Shown here: positions 8,844-18,764 of the stretch, in pieces
Layout: each line of letters starts with the position of its first letter
Numbering within the stretch: the stretch's first letter is position 1
Source: Rubrivivax sp.
Lineage (GTDB): Bacteria; Pseudomonadota; Gammaproteobacteria; Burkholderiales; Burkholderiaceae_C
Direction: 5' to 3'
Length of the DNA stretch: 55,945 nucleotides
NCBI GenBank assembly: GCA_016790425.1
Contig: JAEUPF010000084.1
Span: 1 to 55,945 of the forward strand
Notes under the pieces: model-generated
The model's database searches: none
Told to the model about the DNA's origin: nothing
Seen by the model: the letters and a program-made list of their open reading frames with translations, nothing else
Translations under genes and position numbers: made by a program

Positions 8844-11149
8844 CAGAACGCGGTCCCGATCTGGAATTGGAAGCGCTGGATTCTATCGTTGCGCTGCACG
8901 CGCACCGGCACGCCCCAGCTCAGCTTCAACGGGCCCACCGGCGAGATCCAGGAAAGGCCGAGGCCGGCGGAGACGCGCAGCGAAGCCTCGTCGACCTTCT
9001 CGTCTTCGCGCCAGACGTTGCCGGCGTCGGTGAAGGCGAAGATGCGCAGCGACTTGTCGTTGCCGGTGCCCGGCACCGGGAAGTACAGCTCGGAGTTGAG
9101 GTTCAGGCGCTTGGCGCCGCCGATGTAGGCGCCGGTGGGGTCGATGATGCCCAGCGACCCCTGCTCGAGCACGCGCACGGTGCCCAGGCCGCCGCCATAG
9201 AAGTTCTTGAACACCGGAAACGGCTTGCCGCCCAGGCCGCGGCCGTAGCCCAGCTCGGCGTTGACGCCCAGCACCAGGCGCGCCGGCAGGCCGAAATACT
9301 CCTGGTACTGCAGGTTCGTGCGGGTGTAGCGCACGTCGCCGGCAAAGCTGTACTCGAAGTTCGCGCGCTGGTAGCGGCCGGCAGTGGGCACGAGCACGCT
9401 GTCGCGCGCGTCGCGCGCCCAGCCCACCGTCAGCGGCCAGGCGTAGCTCTTCTCACCGAACAGCACGCGGTAGTTGAGGTAGGCCAGCGGCAGCCCCACG
9501 GCGGTGCCGATCACCTGCCGGTCGACGGCCAGGCCGAGGTAGACGGTGTCGTACTCGGAGAACGGCACGCCGAAGGTCACCCCCAGGCGCTGGTTGCCGG
9601 CCTCGTAGGTGTCGGTGAGCTGGTTCAGCGCCCGCCCCTTGCGGTAGACGAGGTCGATCGAACGCGAGATGCCGTCGACGGTGAAGTACGGGTCGTAGGT
9701 GTTGATGGCGAGCGCCCGCTGCGTCTTGCTGGTGTTGACCTCCAGCCCCAGCGAGTTGCCGGTGCCGAAGGCGTTGTCCTGGCGGATGCCGGCGGTGAAG
9801 GTGAAGCGCTCGGCGTTGGAGTAGCCGGCGCCGACGTTCAGGCTGCCGGTGGGCTTCTCCTTCACCGTGACCAGCAGATCGACCTGGTCGGGCGCGCCGG
9901 GCACCTCGTTCGTCTCGACCTCGACTTCGGAGAAGAAGCTGATGCGCGTCAGCCGCTCCTTGGACAGGCGGATCAGCGCGCCGTCGTACCAGGCTGCCTC
10001 GAACTGGCGGAACTCGCGCCGGATGACCTCGTCGCGCGTGCGCGAGTTGCCCGAGACGTCGATGCGCCGCACGTAGACACGCCGCTCGGGCACCGCCATC
10101 AGCACCACCGCCACCTGGCCGTTGGCGCGGTCGATCTCCGGGCGCTGCTCCACGCGCGCGAAGGCGTAGCCGTACTGGCCGAAGCGTTCGGCGAACGCCT
10201 TCGCGGTGGCGGTGACGGCCTCGCCGCGGTAGGGCTCGCCCGGGCGCAGCTGCACGAGGGTGCGGAACTCGGCTTCCTTGCCGAGGTAGTCGCCTTCGAG
10301 CCGGATCGCGGTGACGGTGTAGGGCTGGCCCTCCCGGACCGAGATGGCGATGGCGATGCTCTGCTTGTCGGGCGAGATCGTCACCTGCGTCGACTCGATG
10401 GCGAACTCGAGGTAGCCGCGGTTGACGTAGAAGGCGCGCAGCCGCTCGAGGTCGGCGTTGAGCTTGCTGCGCGCGTAGCGGTCGTTCTTGGAGTACCAGC
10501 TGAACCAGCCGGTGGCCGACAGCTCCATCTGCTCCAGCAGCGTCGACTCGCTGAACGCGCTCATGCCGGAGATCGTCACCGAGGAGACCTTGGCTGCGTC
10601 GCCCTCGTTCATCGTGAAGGTGATGTTGACGCGGTTGCGCTCGATCGGCGTCACCGTGGTCGTCACCTCGGCGCCGTAGAGGCTGCGGCTGAGGTACTGG
10701 CGCTTGATCTCCTGCTCGGCGCGGTCGATCAGCGCCCGGTCGTAAGGCAGGCCTTCGCCGATGCCGTTGTCCTTGAGCGACTTCAGCAGCGGGTCCTTGT
10801 CGAACTCGCGCAGGCCGACGAAGCTGACGTTGGCGATGATCGCGCGCTCGTCGACGACGACGACGGCGACGTCGCCCTCGATGTCGATGCGCACGTCCTT
10901 GAACAGGCCCGTGGCGAACAGCGCCCTGAGCGCCGCCGAGCCTTTGTCGTCGGTGTAGGTGTCGCCGATGCGGAACGGCAGCGCGGCGAACACGCTGCCC
11001 GGGTCGGTGCGCTGCAGGCCCTCGACGCGGATGTCCTTGATGACGAACGGCGCCACGGCGCGCGCCGGCGGCACTGCCACCAGGGCCGCCGCAGCCGCGA
11101 TCACGGTCACGGCGGCGCGCGCAGCGCCGCACGGAAACGCTGGAAACAT
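8843..11149 (-). CDS. bamA: Outer membrane protein assembly factor BamA
   Basis: Central Omp85 barrel of the BAM complex, which folds beta-barrel proteins into the outer membrane. The 768-residue precursor has a signal peptide ending near PPARA (about residue 31). Five POTRA domains follow, starting at [20 protein letters not shown], and then a C-terminal 16-strand barrel that ends in a phenylalanine (IGTAF), the normal terminal signature. The ATG at 11149 opens directly on the signal peptide; sequence further upstream in frame is unrelated. It lies 26 bases after rseP and overlaps skp. Confidence 0.97.
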   Translation of the reverse strand: MFPAFPCGAARAAVTVIAAAAALVAVPPARAVAPFVIKDIRVEGLQRTDPGSVFAALPFRIGDTYTDDKGSAALRALFATGLFKDVRIDIEGDVAVVVVDERAIIANVSFVGLREFDKDPLLKSLKDNGIGEGLPYDRALIDRAEQEIKRQYLSRSLYGAEVTTTVTPIERNRVNITFTMNEGDAAKVSSVTISGMSAFSESTLLEQMELSATGWFSWYSKNDRYARSKLNADLERLRAFYVNRGYLEFAIESTQVTISPDKQSIAIAISVREGQPYTVTAIRLEGDYLGKEAEFRTLVQLRPGEPYRGEAVTATAKAFAERFGQYGYAFARVEQRPEIDRANGQVAVVLMAVPERRVYVRRIDVSGNSRTRDEVIRREFRQFEAAWYDGALIRLSKERLTRISFFSEVEVETNEVPGAPDQVDLLVTVKEKPTGSLNVGAGYSNAERFTFTAGIRQDNAFGTGNSLGLEVNTSKTQRALAINTYDPYFTVDGISRSIDLVYRKGRALNQLTDTYEAGNQRLGVTFGVPFSEYDTVYLGLAVDRQVIGTAVGLPLAYLNYRVLFGEKSYAWPLTVGWARDARDSVLVPTAGRYQRANFEYSFAGDVRYTRTNLQYQEYFGLPARLVLGVNAELGYGRGLGGKPFPVFKNFYGGGLGTVRVLEQGSLGIIDPTGAYIGGAKRLNLNSELYFPVPGTGNDKSLRIFAFTDAGNVWREDEKVDEASLRVSAGLGLSWISPVGPLKLSWGVPVRVQRNDRIQRFQFQIGTAF

Positions 11150-11175
11150 CGGTGGCAGGGAACCGGAGAAGGGAT

Positions 11176-12579
11176 CTAGTGGAACCCGAAGAGACGGGCT
11201 ACGTCGTTGTAGAGCGCCACCGACATCATCAGCAGCAGCACCGCGATGCCGCCGCGTTGCAGGCGCGCCATCCACTCCTCGGAGACGGCACGCCCGGTGG
11301 CGCCCTCGAAAATGTAAACCATGAGGTGGCCGCCATCGAGCATCGGCAGCGGCAGCAGGTTCAGCACGCCCAGGCTGACGCTGACGATGGCCAGGAACTC
11401 GAGGAAGCGCGCCGGTCCCTGCTGCACCGACTGGCCGGCGTAGTCGGCGATGCTGATCGGCCCCGAGAGGTTCTTGATCGACGCTTCGCCGATCACCATG
11501 CGGCCGAGCATCTTCAGCGTGAACAGCGACGTGTCCCACATGCGCTCGAAGCCGCCGACCACGCCCTCCAGCGGCCCCTGCCGCACGAGGACCATCGCCA
11601 CCGGCCCGCCGACGAAGGCCTCGATGCGGCCGACCGGCTCCTTGCCGCTGGTGTCCAGGCGCGGCGTGACGGCCAGCTCGACACTGCGGCCGCCGCGCTC
11701 GATGCGCCACTGCTGCGTGGCCGCGTCGGTGCTGCCGCGCTCGACGCCCCGTGCCGCGGCGCGGATGCGCTCGCGCAGCACCTGTGCGTCGGGCACGACG
11801 ACGCCGTCGATCGCCAGCACGCGGTCACCTTCGAGCAGGCCGGCGCGCGCGGCCGGGCCGCCTTCCTTGACCTTGCCGATCACCGCTTCGGCGAACGGCG
11901 AGCCGAGGCCGATCTTGCGCGCCAGCGCGCCGTCGACCTCGCGTGGCTCGAAGCCCGCAAGATCGAGGCGCAGCGTGCGCAGGCCGCGGCCGTCGCGGTC
12001 GCTGACCTGCAGGCGCACCGGCTCGCGGTGCAGCGCCGCCTGCGTCAGGCGCCACAGCAGGTCGTTCATCGAAGGCACTTCGCGCCATTGCGGCGTGCCG
12101 TCGGCGCCGGTGCTGCCTTCCTCCGCCATTGCGCGCACCCAGTCGCCGCTGACCAGCCCGGCGCGCTCGGCGATGCTGCCGGGCACCGGAGCGCTGAGCA
12201 CCGCCTTCGGTTCCTGCATGCCCAGCCAGTAGGCGCCGGCGAACAGCAGCACCGCCAGCGCCAGGTTCGCCAGCGGCCCGGCGGCGACGATGGCGCTGCG
12301 CTGCTTGAGCGTCTTGCGGTTGAACGCCTGGCCGAGTTCGGCGGCCGGCACGTTGCCTTCGCGCTCGTCGAGCATGCGCACGTAGCCGCCCAGCGGCAGC
12401 GCGCAGACGACGAACTCGGTGGCCTGCGGGTTGCGCTGCCAGCGCCACAGCACGCGGCCGAAACCGACCGAGAAGCGCTGCACCTTGACGCCGCAGGCCA
12501 CCGCGACGCGGTAGTGCCCGTACTCGTGCACGACGATGAGCACGCCCAGCGTGACGATGAGGCCGATGAGGTAGGTCAT
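11176..12579 (-). CDS. rseP: Site-2 intramembrane zinc metalloprotease RseP
   Basis: Cleaves the anti-sigma factor RseA within the membrane during envelope stress and clears signal-peptide remnants. In 467 residues it has the zinc motif HEYGH (18-22) in the first membrane helix, two PDZ regions (about 120-210 and 220-305) in the periplasmic part, and the third zinc ligand in PMLDGGHL (414-417) in a late helix. Hydrophobic segments lie near 1-16, 98-120, 393-412 and 440-460. Its position just before bamA and skp links the protease to the client machinery whose failure it senses. Confidence 0.96.
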   Translation of the reverse strand: MTYLIGLIVTLGVLIVVHEYGHYRVAVACGVKVQRFSVGFGRVLWRWQRNPQATEFVVCALPLGGYVRMLDEREGNVPAAELGQAFNRKTLKQRSAIVAAGPLANLALAVLLFAGAYWLGMQEPKAVLSAPVPGSIAERAGLVSGDWVRAMAEEGSTGADGTPQWREVPSMNDLLWRLTQAALHREPVRLQVSDRDGRGLRTLRLDLAGFEPREVDGALARKIGLGSPFAEAVIGKVKEGGPAARAGLLEGDRVLAIDGVVVPDAQVLRERIRAAARGVERGSTDAATQQWRIERGGRSVELAVTPRLDTSGKEPVGRIEAFVGGPVAMVLVRQGPLEGVVGGFERMWDTSLFTLKMLGRMVIGEASIKNLSGPISIADYAGQSVQQGPARFLEFLAIVSVSLGVLNLLPLPMLDGGHLMVYIFEGATGRAVSEEWMARLQRGGIAVLLLMMSVALYNDVARLFGFH

Positions 12580-12616
12580 GGCGGGTCCGGAGTGCGTCGG
12601 GAACGTTGGCAGCCCG

Positions 12617-13855
12617 TCAGGCCGCGGCCGCGGCGCGCACCGCCTGCGCGGCTTCGGCGCGGGCGCGGCGGTCGAGTTCGAGCAGGTCTTCCAGGCCGTG
12701 CGCCGCAGCGAGGCGCGGCGGCAGGCGTTCGACGGTGCGCGCGTTGACGCTGTGAATGTCGGGGAAGCGGATGGTTCCGTCGAGGAACGCCTGCACCGCC
12801 ACCTCGTTGGCGGCGTTGAGCACCGCCGTCGTGCCGGGCGCTGCGGCCAGGGCGGCCCAGGCGAGGCCGAGACCCGGGAAGAGCCGCTCGTCGACGGCTT
12901 CGAAGGTGAGGCCGCGCAGGTTCATGAAGTCCAGCGCCGGGGCGCCGGAGGCGATGCGCTCGGGGAAGCTCAGGCCGTAGGCGATGGGCACGCGCATGTC
13001 CGGCGTGCCCAGCTGCGCCAGCACCGAAGCGTCGCGGCACACGACCATCGAGTGCACGATGCTCTGCGGATGGATGACGACGCGCACGTCGGCCGGCGCG
13101 AGATCGAACAGCCAGCGCGCCTCGATCACCTCGAGCGCCTTGTTCATCATCGTCGCCGAGTCGACCGAGATCTTGCGGCCCATCGTCCAGTTCGGGTGCG
13201 CCACCGCCTCGGCGGGCGTGACGCCGCGCAAGGCCTCGGGCGCGCGGCCGCGGAACGGCCCGCCGCTGGCGGTGAGCACGATGTGGTCGATGCGTCCGCC
13301 CCAGGCGGCGCGGTCCTCGGGCAGGCACTGGAAGATCGCCGAGTGCTCGCTGTCGATCGGCAGCAGCGTCGCGCCGCCTTCGGCGACCGTGCGCATGAAG
13401 AGCTCGCCGCCGACGACGAGCGCTTCCTTGTTGGCCAGCAGCAGCCGCTTGCCGGCGGCCGCCGCGGCCATGCACGCCGGCAGGCCGGCCGCGCCGACGA
13501 TGGCCGCCATCACCGCGTCGACCTCGGGTGCTGAGGCGAGCTGGCAAAGCGCCTTGTCGCCGTCGAGCACTTCGGTGCGGCTGCCGCGCTCGGCCAGGGC
13601 GCGGCGCGCCTGCCGGGCGCGCTCGCGGTCGGGCAGCACCGCGATGCGCGGCGCGAAACGCAGGCACTGCGCGACGAGTTCGTCGACGCGCTGGTGGCTG
13701 CTCAAGCCGAAGACCTCGAAGCGCTCGGGATGGCGGGCGATGACCTCCAGCGTGTTGACGCCGATCGAACCGGTCGAGCCGAGGATGGCGACGCGCTGGC
13801 GCCGCGACGGGGCGGCATGCTTCGCCGGGGTCTGCGCTGCTGCGGCCATTTGCAT
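12617..13855 (-). CDS. dxr: 1-deoxy-D-xylulose-5-phosphate reductoisomerase
   Basis: Second step of the MEP isoprenoid pathway: rearranges and reduces deoxyxylulose phosphate to methylerythritol phosphate using NADPH and a divalent metal. The 412-residue protein has the nucleotide-binding motif ILGSTGSIG (24-32), the LANKEALV segment, and the metal and substrate-binding DSEHSA and VDSATMMNKALE regions. It has a short Ala/Gln-rich N-terminal extension before the conserved start. Together with uppS three genes away and ispG in the second half of the window it supplies undecaprenyl carrier. Confidence 0.97.
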   Translation of the reverse strand: MQMAAAAQTPAKHAAPSRRQRVAILGSTGSIGVNTLEVIARHPERFEVFGLSSHQRVDELVAQCLRFAPRIAVLPDRERARQARRALAERGSRTEVLDGDKALCQLASAPEVDAVMAAIVGAAGLPACMAAAAAGKRLLLANKEALVVGGELFMRTVAEGGATLLPIDSEHSAIFQCLPEDRAAWGGRIDHIVLTASGGPFRGRAPEALRGVTPAEAVAHPNWTMGRKISVDSATMMNKALEVIEARWLFDLAPADVRVVIHPQSIVHSMVVCRDASVLAQLGTPDMRVPIAYGLSFPERIASGAPALDFMNLRGLTFEAVDERLFPGLGLAWAALAAAPGTTAVLNAANEVAVQAFLDGTIRFPDIHSVNARTVERLPPRLAAAHGLEDLLELDRRARAEAAQAVRAAAAA

Positions 13856-13892
13856 CGTGCCTGTGCGTCGATCGGTGCCGCGCCGTGCCGGG

Positions 13893-14753
13893 TCAGCCCT
13901 TGGGCAGGCTCAGCAGCGCCAGCACTGCCGGCATCACCGGCAGCAGCGCGTCGACGCGGTCGAGTACGCCCCCGTGGCCGGGCAGGAGCTGGCTGCTGTC
14001 CTTGGCGCCGGCGGCGCGCTTGACGAGCGACTCGATCAGGTCGCCGAGGACGCTGAAGGCGGCCAGCGCCAGCAGCGCCAGCGCCGTCCACGCCCAGCCG
14101 TGGGAGCGCACGAGCAGCGTGTACAGGCTCGGCCCGTCGAAGGCGAAGCGGCTGTCCACCGCCACCCAGGCGCCCGCCAGCAGCAGCACGCCGGCCATGC
14201 CGGACCACACCCCTTCCCAGCTCTTGCCCGGGCTGATCGACGGCGCCAGCTTGCGCCGTCCGAAGGCCTTGCCGCCGAAGTAGGCGGCGATGTCGGCCAT
14301 CCACACCAGGCACAGCATCGAGAACATGAAGTTGATGCCGACGGCGCGCGCCTCGATCAGCGCGGCCCAGGCCAGCGCCAGCAGCAGCAGGCCCACGGCC
14401 CAGCGCAGGATGCGCGGCACCTGCGGCCACGCGGCAACGCCTGTGCGCAGCACGAGCGCGCCGCCGATGCCCCACGCCGCCACCGCCAGCCACCAAGTGC
14501 CGCCCAGCCCGGCGGCCGTGCCGCCGGTGGTGGCGATGGCCCCCAGGCCGACGGCGAGCAGCAGCGCCCCCAGGCCCCAGGCGACGACGGGCGGGGCACC
14601 GTTCAACCGGCCCCATTCCCAGGCACCGGCGGCCAGCAGCGCCAGCGTCACCAGCGCGAAAGGCCACGGCCCCGGTGCCGCCAGCGCGAAGCCCATGACG
14701 GCAACCAGCAGCACGGCGGTGATGACGCGCAGCCGCAGCATCGGCGGGCTCAA
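13893..14753 (-). CDS. cdsA: Phosphatidate cytidylyltransferase
   Basis: Makes CDP-diacylglycerol from phosphatidic acid and CTP in the inner membrane, the branch point of phospholipid synthesis. The 286-residue polytopic protein has many Leu/Ala-rich membrane spans and ends with the family signature SxLGDLxESxxKRxxxxKDxxxxxPGHGGxxDR, complete here (about residues 235-267). It sits 28 bases after uppS and 37 before dxr, the standard arrangement. Confidence 0.96.
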   Translation of the reverse strand: MSPPMLRLRVITAVLLVAVMGFALAAPGPWPFALVTLALLAAGAWEWGRLNGAPPVVAWGLGALLLAVGLGAIATTGGTAAGLGGTWWLAVAAWGIGGALVLRTGVAAWPQVPRILRWAVGLLLLALAWAALIEARAVGINFMFSMLCLVWMADIAAYFGGKAFGRRKLAPSISPGKSWEGVWSGMAGVLLLAGAWVAVDSRFAFDGPSLYTLLVRSHGWAWTALALLALAAFSVLGDLIESLVKRAAGAKDSSQLLPGHGGVLDRVDALLPVMPAVLALLSLPKG

Positions 14754-14781
14754 CAGGGCGGAGCGCTCATTCGCGCCGCGT

Positions 14782-15543
14782 TCAATCAGCCGCCTGCACG
14801 ACCGGCGGGCGGATCATGCCGAAGCGGCGGTCGCGCTGCGCGAAGGCGGCCAGCGCGCGGTCGATCTCCTCGGCGCCGAAGTCGGGCCACAGGCAATCGG
14901 TGAAGTGGAACTCCGCGTACGCCGACTGCCACAGCATGAAGTTGCTGATGCGCATCTCGCCGCCGGTGCGGATGAAGAGGTCGGGGTCGGGGGCGAACGA
15001 CAAGGCGAGGTGGCTGCTGATCCACGCCTCGTCGATCTGCTCGGGCTTCAGCCCCTCGGCCACCGCGCGGCGCGCCGCCTGCACGATGTCCCAGCGGCCA
15101 CCGTAGTTGAACGCCACGGCCAGCGTGATGCGCGTGTTGTCCTGCGTCAGCGCCTCGGCCTGCTCCCAGGCTTCGCGCAGCTTGTCCGATACCGCGTTGC
15201 GGTCGCCGACGATGCGGATGCGCACGCCGTCCTTGGCCAGCTTGCCGAGGTACTTCGACACCGCCACCAGCACCAGGCTCATGAGGCCGGAGACTTCCTC
15301 GCTCGGGCGCTTCCAGTTCTCCGAGGAGAAGGCGAAGACGCTCAGGTATTGCACGCCGCGGTCGGCGAACAGGTTGACGGCGCGCACCAGCGCGTCGACA
15401 CCGGCCTTGTGGCCGAAGAAGCGCGGTATGTAGCGCGAGCGCGCCCAGCGGCCGTTGCCGTCCATCACCACCGCCACGTGGCGCGGCACCAGCCCCTGGC
15501 TGCGCGGCTCGGCCTGGCCTTCGGGGACGGAGACGGAACTCAT
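14782..15543 (-). CDS. uppS: Undecaprenyl diphosphate synthase
   Basis: Cis-prenyltransferase that extends farnesyl diphosphate with eight isopentenyl units to make the C55 carrier for peptidoglycan and O-antigen. The 253-residue protein has the diphosphate-binding MDGNGRWA motif at 27-34 (catalytic Asp28), FAFSSENW at about 70-77, and the C-terminal RTGGEMRISNFMLWQ and FTDCLWPDF segments. Length and motif order are normal. The ATG at 15543 starts about 20 residues before the conserved region. Confidence 0.97.
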   Translation of the reverse strand: MSSVSVPEGQAEPRSQGLVPRHVAVVMDGNGRWARSRYIPRFFGHKAGVDALVRAVNLFADRGVQYLSVFAFSSENWKRPSEEVSGLMSLVLVAVSKYLGKLAKDGVRIRIVGDRNAVSDKLREAWEQAEALTQDNTRITLAVAFNYGGRWDIVQAARRAVAEGLKPEQIDEAWISSHLALSFAPDPDLFIRTGGEMRISNFMLWQSAYAEFHFTDCLWPDFGAEEIDRALAAFAQRDRRFGMIRPPVVQAAD

Positions 15544-15616
15544 GCGGAGGGCGCGGGCCGTTGCGGCGGGAGCCAGGACCGGGGCAGGTGGGACGGCGGG
15601 GCAGGCGCGGCCGCGC

Positions 15617-16177
15617 TCACACCGCCATCACCTCGGCTTCCTTGCCGTGCACGAGGCGGTCGATCTCGGCAACGACACGGTCGGTGAGGCGCTGCACCTC
15701 GTCCTGCGCGCGCTTCTCCTCGTCCTCGGGCACGTGGCTGTCCTTGAGCAGCTTCTTCAGGTGCTCGTTGGCCTCGCGGCGCACGGCGCGCACGGCGATC
15801 TTGGCTTCCTCGCCGGCGTGGCGCACGACCTTCGTCAGCTCCTTGCGCCGCTCCTCCGTGAGGGCCGGCATCGGCACGCGCAGCAAGTCGCCCTGGGCGC
15901 TCGGGTTCAGGCCGAGGTCGCTCTCGCGGATGGCCTTCTCGATCTTGGCGCCCATGCCCTTCTCCCACGGCTGCACGCTGATGGTGCGCGCGTCGAGCAG
16001 GGTCACGTTGGCCACCTGGCTGATCGGCACCGAGCTGCCGTAGTAGTCCACGTGCACCTGGTCGAGCAGCCCCGGGTGGGCGCGGCCGGTGCGGATCTTG
16101 TGCAGGTCGGCCTTCAGCGCCTCGAGCGACTTGCCCATCTTGTGCTCGGCGGTCTTCTTGACTTCGGCGATGTCCAT
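15617..16177 (-). CDS. frr: Ribosome recycling factor
   Basis: Works with EF-G to split post-termination ribosomes. The 186-residue length is exact for the family. The three-helix-bundle sequence includes [15 protein letters not shown] and the conserved C-terminal helix ending KEAEVMAV. It follows pyrH by 57 bases, as in nearly all proteobacteria. Confidence 0.97.
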   Translation of the reverse strand: MDIAEVKKTAEHKMGKSLEALKADLHKIRTGRAHPGLLDQVHVDYYGSSVPISQVANVTLLDARTISVQPWEKGMGAKIEKAIRESDLGLNPSAQGDLLRVPMPALTEERRKELTKVVRHAGEEAKIAVRAVRREANEHLKKLLKDSHVPEDEEKRAQDEVQRLTDRVVAEIDRLVHGKEAEVMAV

Positions 16178-16234
16178 GGCGGAGCTCTTTCGTCGGGGCG
16201 GTGCGCCGCCTCGGCAGCGCAGCGGCGCGCGGGG

Positions 16235-16945
16235 TCAGACGTGCACCAGCGTGCCTTCGTCTTCGCCCAGCACCACGCGCTGCAGCGCGCCGGGCTTGAA
16301 GATGCTGAAGATCTTGATCGGCAGCTTCTGGTCGCGGCACAGCGCGAAGGCGGTGGCGTCCATCACCTGCAGGTTCTTGGCGATCGCCTCGTCGAAGGCG
16401 ATCGTCGAGTAGCGTGTGGCGCCGGCGTGCTTCTTCGGGTCAGCGGTGTAGACGCCGTCGACCTTGGTCGCCTTCAAGACGATCTCGGCCCCGATCTCGG
16501 CGCCGCGCAGGGCCGCCGCGGTGTCGGTGGTGAAGAACGGGTTGCCGGTGCCGGCCGCGAAGATGACGACCTTGCCTTCTTCGAGGTACTGCAGGGCCTT
16601 GGGCCGCACGTACGGCTCGACCACCTGCTCGATGTTGATGGCCGACATCACGCGCGCGGTCATGCCTTCCTGGCGCATCGTGTCGGCCAGCGCCAGCGCG
16701 TTCATCACCGTGGCGAGCATGCCCATGTAGTCGGCGGTGGCACGATCCATGCCCACCGAGCCGCCGGCGACGCCGCGGAAGATGTTGCCCCCGCCGATGA
16801 CCACCGCGACCTCGCAGCCCAGCTTGGTCACCTCCTGCACCTCGCGCACCATGCGCACGATGGTGGCGCGGTTGATGCCGTAGGCGTCGTCGCCCATCAG
16901 GGCTTCGCCCGACAGCTTGAGCAGGATGCGCTTGTAGGCGGGCAT
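16235..16945 (-). CDS. pyrH: UMP kinase
   Basis: Hexameric amino-acid-kinase-fold enzyme that phosphorylates UMP to UDP and is feedback-regulated by UTP and GTP. The 236 residues open with [13 protein letters not shown] and contain the [11 protein letters not shown] glycine-rich loop, [19 protein letters not shown] and the [16 protein letters not shown] segment. A short T-rich sequence and a hairpin separate it from tsf (see the hairpin entry), so it may be transcribed by read-through and from its own promoter. Confidence 0.97.
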   Translation of the reverse strand: MPAYKRILLKLSGEALMGDDAYGINRATIVRMVREVQEVTKLGCEVAVVIGGGNIFRGVAGGSVGMDRATADYMGMLATVMNALALADTMRQEGMTARVMSAINIEQVVEPYVRPKALQYLEEGKVVIFAAGTGNPFFTTDTAAALRGAEIGAEIVLKATKVDGVYTADPKKHAGATRYSTIAFDEAIAKNLQVMDATAFALCRDQKLPIKIFSIFKPGALQRVVLGEDEGTLVHV

Positions 16946-16985
16946 CGAGATCGAGGCTCCGTGGTGAGGTGGTCCGACAGTTTAA

Positions 16986-17011
16986 GGGGCCGGCCTCGGA
17001 CGACCGGCCCC
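16986..17011 (-). terminator. Strong hairpin between tsf and pyrH
   Basis: A perfect 8-base-pair stem GGGGCCGG/CCGGCCCC (16986-16993 with 17004-17011) encloses a 10-base loop. In the direction of tsf transcription it is followed by CTTAAACT, only a weak U tract. It could be a partial terminator that sets the ratio of rpsB-tsf to pyrH-frr transcripts, or an mRNA-stabilising 3' stem for tsf. Which applies cannot be told from sequence. Confidence 0.5.
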
Positions 17012-17099
17012 GCGAACGTGTAAATGCGCCCCCTCGGCGCGCCGGCAACGGCGCGCCAGTGCGCCGCATCGCCCCCGGCGGCAGGCCCTCAGCGGCCGC

Positions 17100-18020
17100 T
17101 CACTGGCCCTTGGCCGCAGCGACCTGCGCCGCCACCTCGGCAGCGAAGTCGTCCGAGCGCTTCTCGAGGCCTTCGCCGACGACGTACAGCGTGAAGCCGG
17201 CCACCTGCGTGCCCTTTTCCTTGAGCATCTGCTCGACGCTCTGCTTGTCGTTCTTGACGAAGGGCTGCGGCAGCAGCGAGACCTCCTTGAGGTACTTCTG
17301 CACCGAGCCTTCGACGCGCTTGGCGACGATCTCGGCCGACTGCGCCGCCTTGCCGGCCGCGACCGCCGCGGCGGAGTCCTCGGCTGCCTTCTCGGCGGCG
17401 ATCTTGCGTTCCTTCTCGACCAGCGCTGCCGGCACGTCCTTGGCGGCCAGCGCCACCGGCTTCATGGCCGCCACGTGCATGGCCACGTCCTTGGCGGCGG
17501 TCTCCTCGCCGCTGTACTCGACGATGACGCCGATGCGCGTGCCGTGCAGGTAGTGCGCGAGCTTGCCGCCGCCGGCGTAGCGCTTGAAGCGGCGGATGGT
17601 CATGTTCTCGCCGATCTTGCCGACGAGCCCCCGGCGCACGTCCTCCAGCGTCGGACCGAAGCCGTCCTGGCTGTGCGGCAGCGCCGACAGCGCCGCGACG
17701 TCGGCCGGATTCTTCTCGGCAACGAGCGCGGCGGCGGCCTTGGCGAAGGCGAGGAACGAGTCGTTCTTGGAGACGAAGTCGGTCTCGCAGTTGATCTCGA
17801 CCAGGGCCCCGGTGCTGCCGCTCACGCTGGCAGCGACGACGCCTTCGGCGGCGATGCGGCTGGCGGCCTTGCTGGCCTTGTTGCCGAGCTTGACGCGCAG
17901 GATCTCCTCGGCGCGTCCGATGTCGCCGTCGGCCTCGGTGAGCGCCTTCTTGCACTCCATCATCGGCGCGTCGGTCTTGGCGCGCAGCTCGCCGACCATG
18001 GCAGCGGTGATTGCAGCCAT
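17100..18020 (-). CDS. tsf: Elongation factor Ts
   Basis: Guanine-nucleotide exchange factor for EF-Tu. The 306 residues include the N-terminal UBA-like region ([20 protein letters not shown]) and the TDF motif at 80-82 within [12 protein letters not shown], which contacts EF-Tu, followed by the core and coiled-coil regions. Only three bases separate it from rpsB, so the two form a single transcription unit, as in most bacteria. Confidence 0.97.
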   Translation of the reverse strand: MAAITAAMVGELRAKTDAPMMECKKALTEADGDIGRAEEILRVKLGNKASKAASRIAAEGVVAASVSGSTGALVEINCETDFVSKNDSFLAFAKAAAALVAEKNPADVAALSALPHSQDGFGPTLEDVRRGLVGKIGENMTIRRFKRYAGGGKLAHYLHGTRIGVIVEYSGEETAAKDVAMHVAAMKPVALAAKDVPAALVEKERKIAAEKAAEDSAAAVAAGKAAQSAEIVAKRVEGSVQKYLKEVSLLPQPFVKNDKQSVEQMLKEKGTQVAGFTLYVVGEGLEKRSDDFAAEVAAQVAAAKGQ

Positions 18021-18023
18021 CGC

Positions 18024-18764
18024 TCAGCTCTCCTGCACTTCGACGAATTCGTCGCCGCCGGCCACGGCGGCCAGCACGTCGGTAGTGGCGTTGGCCTTGC
18101 CTTCGAGCACCGCTTCGGCCACCGCGTGCGCGTACAGCGCCACCGCCTTGGCCGAGTCGTCGTTGCCGGGGATCACGTAGTCGATGCCCAGCGGCGAGTG
18201 GTTGGTGTCGACGACGCCGATGACCGGGATGCCGCGCTTCTTCGCCTCGGCGACGGCGATCTTGTGGTAGCCCACGTCGATGACGAACATCGCGTCGGGC
18301 AGGGCCGTCATGTCCTGGATGCCGCCGATGTCCTTCTCGAGCTTGACCAGCTCGCGCTCGAACAGCAGCGCCTCCTTCTTGATCATCTGCTCGGTGCCGG
18401 CCTCCTTGGTGGCCTGCATTTCCTTGAGCTTCTTCAGCGATTCCTTGACGGTCTTGTAGTTGGTGAGCATGCCGCCGAGCCAGCGTTGGTCGACGAAGGG
18501 CATGCCGCAGCGCCGCGCCTCCTGCGCGATCACCTCGCGCGCCTGGCGCTTGGTGCCCACCATCAGGATCGTGCCGCGCCGGCTGGCGAGCTGGCGCACG
18601 AACTTCATCGCCTCGTTGAAGAGCGGCAGCGTCTTCTCGAGGTTGATGATGTGGATCTTGTTGCGGTGCCCGTAGATGAAGGGCGCCATCTTCGGATTCC
18701 AGAAGCGCGTCTGGTGCCCGAAATGGACACCCGCTTCCAGCATCTCGCGCATGGACACGGACAT
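18024..18764 (-). CDS. rpsB: 30S ribosomal protein S2
   Basis: Structural protein of the small-subunit body and platform. The 246-residue protein carries the conserved [19 protein letters not shown] start, IINLEKTL and [10 protein letters not shown]. The ATG at 18764 is preceded by TTGGAGTATTTCCC, a good GGAG Shine-Dalgarno sequence at eight bases. It heads the long minus-strand block. The upstream 286-base intergenic region may hold the autoregulatory leader known for rpsB in other proteobacteria; I could not recognise a specific fold. Confidence 0.97.
   Translation of the reverse strand: MSVSMREMLEAGVHFGHQTRFWNPKMAPFIYGHRNKIHIINLEKTLPLFNEAMKFVRQLASRRGTILMVGTKRQAREVIAQEARRCGMPFVDQRWLGGMLTNYKTVKESLKKLKEMQATKEAGTEQMIKKEALLFERELVKLEKDIGGIQDMTALPDAMFVIDVGYHKIAVAEAKKRGIPVIGVVDTNHSPLGIDYVIPGNDDSAKAVALYAHAVAEAVLEGKANATTDVLAAVAGGDEFVEVQES

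Noticed and set aside
8867-11179. Plus-strand open frame of 770 codons opposite bamA
   Set aside because: Shadow frame of bamA: it covers the gene exactly, has no motifs, and is composed of HRALGD-type residues typical of antisense translations here.
11150-11710. In-frame upstream extension of bamA by 187 codons
   Set aside because: The added part overlaps rseP on the same strand in another frame and precedes a proper signal peptide at 11149, so it is not translated as BamA.
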